This document shows, piece after piece, positions 60,081 through 64,000 of a stretch of DNA of 64,000 nucleotides. A model generated the notes under the pieces. That model had not been told where the DNA came from. It worked only from the letters and a program-made list of their open reading frames with translations, and did not search any database. Position numbers and translations under genes: made by a program. Every line of letters starts with the position of its first letter. Position 1 is the stretch's first letter. Source of the DNA: Castanea sativa (Eukaryota; Streptophyta; Magnoliopsida; Fagales; Fagaceae). Where the stretch lies: NCBI RefSeq assembly GCF_040712315.1, contig NC_134017.1, positions 48,171,636 through 48,235,635 on the forward strand, given 5' to 3'.

Positions 60081-60509
60081 GGTTATGTTTGGTAACAATT
60101 TTTATTTTCTATTTTCAAAAACTTGTTTTTGGGAATATAGAGAAAAAATAATTTTCTTGTATTTTTGAAATCAAAAACATGTTTGGTTAGTTAAATTAAA
60201 AAGATAGGCTTTTGAAGAAAAAAATAGTAAGTACTAAAATATGTTATTCTTAGGATTTGAACTCTAATGCTAACTAATTAAATGAGTCAGATTCATTAAA
60301 TTAAATGTGTGTTTTTATTGACTTTTGAAAATTAGAAACTGAAAACAGCATTTTGTATGTTTATAGTTTCCTTCATAAATTGAGTTTTGAAAATAATTTT
60401 TGTTTTCTGTACATTTTAAGTTGCCAAACAAGTTTTTTAGTCTAAAAAATAGAAAATTGTTTTTGAAAATAGAAAATAAGGAAAAAAAAACTAGTTATAA
60501 AACATACCC
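60081..60509. mobile_element. PIF/Harbinger-type MITE, 429 bp
   Basis: TAA on both sides (60078-60080 and 60510-60512). Ends GGTTATGTTTGGTAAC and inverse GGGTATGTTTTATAAC. The interior is built of ttttcaaaaac / gtttttgaaaa palindromic words. A split copy is at 8310/17524. Confidence 0.75.
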
Positions 60510-60731
60510 TAATGTTCTTGCAATCTGTTAATTTGATTGCAGACTTTTGCATGTTTTTAGTTTCCTTCACAAATTGAATTTCGAAAACAATTTTTGTTTT
60601 CTGCCCATTTTAAGTTGCTAAATTAGTTTTTTAGTCTCAAAAATAAAAAAATTGTTTTTGAAAATAGAAAATAAGGGGAAAAAAACCGTTATCAAACATA
60701 CCCTAATGTTCTTGCAATCTATTAATTTGAT
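60338..60731. repeat. 194-bp tandem duplication covering the right end of the MITE
   Basis: The stretch ending aacataccctaatgttcttg-caatctgttaatttgattg (60501-60539) is repeated 194 bp later (60695 onwards) together with the preceding MITE sequence. The duplication therefore includes host sequence beyond the element and arose after insertion. Confidence 0.85.
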
Positions 60732-60739
60732 TGTTAGCT

Positions 60740-61579
60740 TTAACTTAACGATCCATTAAATTGTTGGACCGTTGATCTGTAGCATCTTAAAAATTATTTA
60801 ACTATACTTTGTTTGGGCCATAGCTACCAGATGCTAATGTGTGCTTCAACAGCTTGAGCCTAAATCAAAAGACAGAAATTTTTTATTGTTTTTTTCTTCT
60901 CTTTTCTCTCTCCTCTCTCATCACTCTGTCAGATCTCTTCCTCTCCTTTTTCTATAAAAAAAAAATTAAAAAAAAAGATCTATTCCTCTATCATTCTCTC
61001 TCAACCTCTCCTCTTTTTTTTTTTCATGCTGATTCTCCTCTCTTCCTGTCAGCCTCACCATGTCACTGCTGATCTCTATGGCGGTGGGCTTTTGTTTTTT
61101 TTCTTTTTTTCTTTTTTTGCTGTGATTTGTAGGGTTGGTTGTATAGTGGGTGGGTTCAAATGGTAATGGTTGGGTTCGGATGGCCATTGTGGGTGGGTTC
61201 GGGTGGGTTAGCCTATGGGTTGCAATGGATGGGTGAGCGGTGGGTAGGTGGATTCAGCAACCATGGTGGGTGGGTGAGTGGAATGCTGCAACTTGGGGGG
61301 TGTTTTTTTTTTTTTTTTAATAAAATATAGGAAATTTTTTTGATGTCTTAAAATAAGAGATTTGATTAATACCTGAAATAAATATTATAAAGTGGTATCT
61401 TAAAATAGATAAAATAACTTTTTGACATGTGAAAATAGATTTTTCTTTAAGATCATCTATGTTGATGCTCAAGGCAAAATATGTAACAAATATTGTGCAA
61501 ATCATTCACCTTTAAAATAAATTACTTTTTGTTATAAACCAATCGCCTTTAAAATTATTGCATCAATAATGATTCATTA
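60740..61579. other. T-rich and GGGTGGGTT-rich region
   Basis: CT-rich run with many tctctcc words (60880-61080), then a plus-strand G-rich part with repeated gtgggtgggttcgg (61130-61290) and a T15 run (61305-61319). This has the look of a repeat interior, but no ends were identified. No credible protein. Confidence 0.4.
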
Positions 61580-61582
61580 TTA

Positions 61583-61788
61583 GGGTATGTTTAGATATTG
61601 TTTATTTGCTGAAAACTAAAAACTTATTGCTGAAAACATTGTAGCAAAATATTTTTTAATTGATAAAAATACTGTAGCAAAAACTCTTCACGCGTTTTTA
61701 GTACTTGGCTTATCCATGAACAGTGCCATGGGACTAGCCAAACACAAACACAAACACAAACGTAAATCATCGCAAAACAAACGCACGC
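61583..61788. mobile_element. Tourist-type MITE, 206 bp
   Basis: TTA on both sides (61580-61582 and 61789-61791). Left end GGGTATGTTTAGA, right end inverted GCGTGCGTTTGTTT. The interior holds gctgaaaacattgtagcaaa and a second tgtagcaaaa. The TWA target and these ends fit PIF/Harbinger MITEs. Confidence 0.75.
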
Positions 61789-62016
61789 TTAGTGCACACC
61801 GTAGAGTCTGCTCAATGGAGCCAGATGATGCTCCTAATGGCAACCGTGAATATGCATTTTTTTTTTTTTTTGGTGTCAAATCCAAAGACATTGATTTGTT
61901 ACTTTCATATCCTATAGCGATAGAGAACTGCATCAGACAATTATGTGTGTATGATTGTTATGGACCAATAATATTTTTGGCTGGTTAATTGCTTCCAAAT
62001 TACTATTTAATTTAGA

Positions 62017-62180
62017 TTTTTTTTTTTTTTGAGATAGTTTCAACCTATGGCGTCCACTTCTGATGATATTTTTTATCATCAGATCAAGACATCAATTTTT
62101 TTTTTATGTAGGCGGGGATAAACCCCAGATCTCTTATTCAACCATCAAAGACTTTACCGGTTGAGCTAATTAGAACTCAC
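62017..62180 (-). mobile_element. tRNA-derived SINE
   Basis: On the minus strand it starts gtgagttctaattagctcaa. It has an A-box TAGCTCAACCGG (62157-62168, a perfect fit to TRGYNNARNNGG), a B-box-like GGGTTTATCCCC (about 62116-62127), a tail with a short hairpin (ctgatgataaaaaatatcatcag) and a terminal A run (62017-62030 as T). RNA polymerase III would transcribe it; LINE enzymes move such elements. Confidence 0.75.
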
Positions 62181-62854
62181 TCAATTTAAAATAGTAATTG
62201 CTTCTAAATTGCACTAAATTGTAAATAGATCTACCTAAATCTTTCTCAAAAAAAAAAAAACTACCTAAATGATTATGTAGGTAAACTATCTTTTTGAGTT
62301 CATTAAAGATCTTGACATGGGACGAGTAATAAAATTATTTATGAATAATTCTAGTAATAATTTATTTAATGAGTCATGACATTTATTTAAATAATATATA
62401 AAAATAATTTTACAAATTTTCGTGTAATAAGTTTTAAAAAGAATTCTTTCAAATGAGTTTGAAGTAAAACATTATCCTTAATTTAAATTTACCATTAAAA
62501 ATAGAATGAAAGTTGACTCTTCACTTGTTAAATAGATCTATGAGTTTACATGGTGTCCGGATGTGGCGTAAACCCATTTAAATTTTCATAAACCAAGGGG
62601 TTTATGCCAGCCAATAATACAACGCTATATCATTATTTAGAGATTAAATTTAATAAGGACGGGGTGTAAACCCTTTGTTTTACACCAGCCAATAAATACA
62701 TGCCACATCAGATTTTTACTTAAACTCATGGTAAAATCAATACATCCTAATACACCTAATAACATCTCAACAAACAAATAATCAAAACCTATTTCACGTT
62801 TCCCTAAAATCTCATATCACTTTTCAGCTCATGCGTCTCCAGCCCATCCTCACC
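62181..62854. other. AT-rich region with a possible MITE
   Basis: Mostly featureless. 62556-62710 starts cggatgtggcgtaaaccc and ends accagccaataaatacatg-ccacatcag, with gatgtggc inverted at the ends and two ccagccaata repeats inside. Possibly a MITE; no target duplication seen. Confidence 0.4.
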
Positions 62855-62947
62855 CGGACCAACGTTTGCCGCCGCACTACCTCACCGGACCTCCGTTTGC
62901 CGCCGCACTACCTCACCGGACCTCCGTCCGCCGCCGCACTACCTCGT
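62855..62947 (+). repeat. GC-rich 31-bp tandem repeat, three units
   Basis: Three copies of cggacctccgtttgccgccg plus cactacctcac (the first with caacg). A CpG-rich island in very AT-rich DNA. An ATG at 62831 reads through it as a short Arg/Pro-rich peptide ending at 62956. Confidence 0.85.
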
Positions 62948-62956
62948 CAGACCTAG

Positions 62957-64000
62957 GTGATTTGTTCTTATTCTCAAAATTTTTTGGGTTTTGGTATATT
63001 TTGATTGATTTGGCCATTGCTATATTTTGATATCTTCGCTGTTTGGGTATGTTGCTCTTTTGAGGTAAGGACAAATATGGGTTTGATCCTAGTAGGGACG
63101 ATTTTTTTTTTTTTTTGGTTCATGATATTTTGGTTTTCCAACTTCATTATTTGAGTTCTTCCATTCTTTGGCTGCGTTGAGGCGTGTATGGAAATTCAAA
63201 TTGATAGACATAGGTTAAGGATTGACCTCTTGAGAAACTACTTACAAGCTGTTTATCAAAATGCCTGACAGAAATATTTTTGTGACACGAAGACTTTGGA
63301 AGTGTATTTTTGGGATTAAACCTGCAATATATTTTCTAGTTTAATATCAGTAAAAAAATAGGCTAGTAAAGAAGCCAAATTTCTTAAATTGTTGAGATGA
63401 CAATGAGCGTGCCTCTTACCACACTTGTCTAGCTAGTTGAGCAGCTTATCCTACTGTGAATCTTTTATGGAGCTTAAATTAAAAGTATTTAGGACATGGA
63501 CTCAAGATAGTTGGCCACAATGTGGACCCATCCTTATTTTATTCTCTTTTTGTTATTTGTCTCTTTAACGTAGAAAGTATCTGATGAAGTAACAAATGCA
63601 TCAACATCATTTGCGTGTCCAGCTTCATCAATATGAATTTCCAATGTGTAATTGAATAGGCTTAATGATGTAATTCAATTAGTATCAGTTTGTACCAAGA
63701 AATAGTATTAGTTACAACCATGTAAAATAACAAATGAATTAGAAACAAGTAAGTGTCCAGTAGCATTAATCAGTTTGTAAGGGATTAAGTCAGTTTTGAT
63801 ATGTACATTGAATAAGAGTGCCTCCTGTAAGGGACCAAGTCAGCTTTGATAATTTTATTATGAGCCTAAAAGTTTCCGACTAGATTTTGGTTTTGTAATA
63901 AAACTGATTTCCAAAATTGGGAAAGTTTATTATGTTTTAGATTTTCATTTTGTAATTGAACGAATCTTGAATGTCTCTTCAACTGTTCTTATGAATTTTT
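62957..64000. other. Possible transcribed region, nothing identified
   Basis: No ORF over 60 codons with convincing composition. The GC-rich head at 62855 followed by a T-rich stretch could be the first exon and intron of a gene running out of the window, but no splice or protein evidence supports this. Repeated phrases gtaagggattaagtcagttttgat and gtaagggaccaagtcagctttgat occur near 63777 and 63828. Confidence 0.3.

Overview
The window is nuclear DNA of a flowering plant, most likely a woody eudicot; several repeat families resemble ones I associate with Fagales such as oak, chestnut and beech, but that is recollection, not a search. It is AT-rich, dense in microsatellites and dominated by transposable elements. 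No intact protein-coding host gene was found. The only recognised host protein gene is a decayed DUF1685-family pseudogene (27761-28467, minus). The functionally most interesting content is a set of three MIR399-type microRNA hairpins (6440-6560, 32425-32555, 47960-48090). MIR399 is the phosphate-starvation microRNA that represses PHO2/UBC24.

Layout. Two collinear copies of one segment lie head to tail: unit 1 at about 103-18030 and unit 2 at about 19165-54725. Shared blocks run in the same order: 103-1860 with 19165-22800; 1905-2911 with 34000-35225; 4572-5020 with 35222-35640; 5020-5290 with 47610-47930; 6401-7262 with 47931-48735; 7795-8000 with 52990-53155; 17790-18030 with 54485-54725. 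Each unit has its own later insertions, so each serves as an empty-site control for the other. Unit 1 gained a hAT-like element (2912-4563), a copia LTR fragment (5290-6396) and a nest of elements at 8020-17789 whose core is a copia-type element with target-site duplication (8811-16936). Unit 2 gained a CACTA element (20058-21741), a Mutator-type MITE (22117-22271), a Helitron (34199-34526), a Tat-lineage Ty3/gypsy element (35707-46352), a solo LTR (49551-50988) and a second hAT-like element (53485-54459). Unit 2 also holds an 11 kb stretch (about 22830-33985) missing from unit 1. It contains a chimeric copia element, the DUF1685 pseudogene and the third MIR399-like hairpin. Beyond unit 2 (54725-64000) are another solo LTR, several MITEs, a tRNA-derived SINE and unassigned AT-rich DNA.

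How it fits together. In unit 2 a PHR1-type P1BS motif (47877-47884), a TATA box (47908-47914) and a well-paired miR399 stem-loop form a plausible complete MIR399 gene. In unit 1 the same locus has lost the P1BS motif, a 1.1 kb copia LTR fragment separates the TATA box from the hairpin, and the mature miRNA is mutated. The third hairpin has a P1BS motif upstream and two more downstream but a divergent mature arm. The large retroelements are all dead by stop codons, frameshifts or missing domains. The gypsy element carries an antisense extra ORF with its own TATA box and a tandem-repeat tract between integrase and the 3' LTR.

Limits: all homology calls were made by eye without alignment or database search. 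Boundaries given with a target-site duplication should be exact to a few bases; boundaries of the duplicated blocks are approximate.
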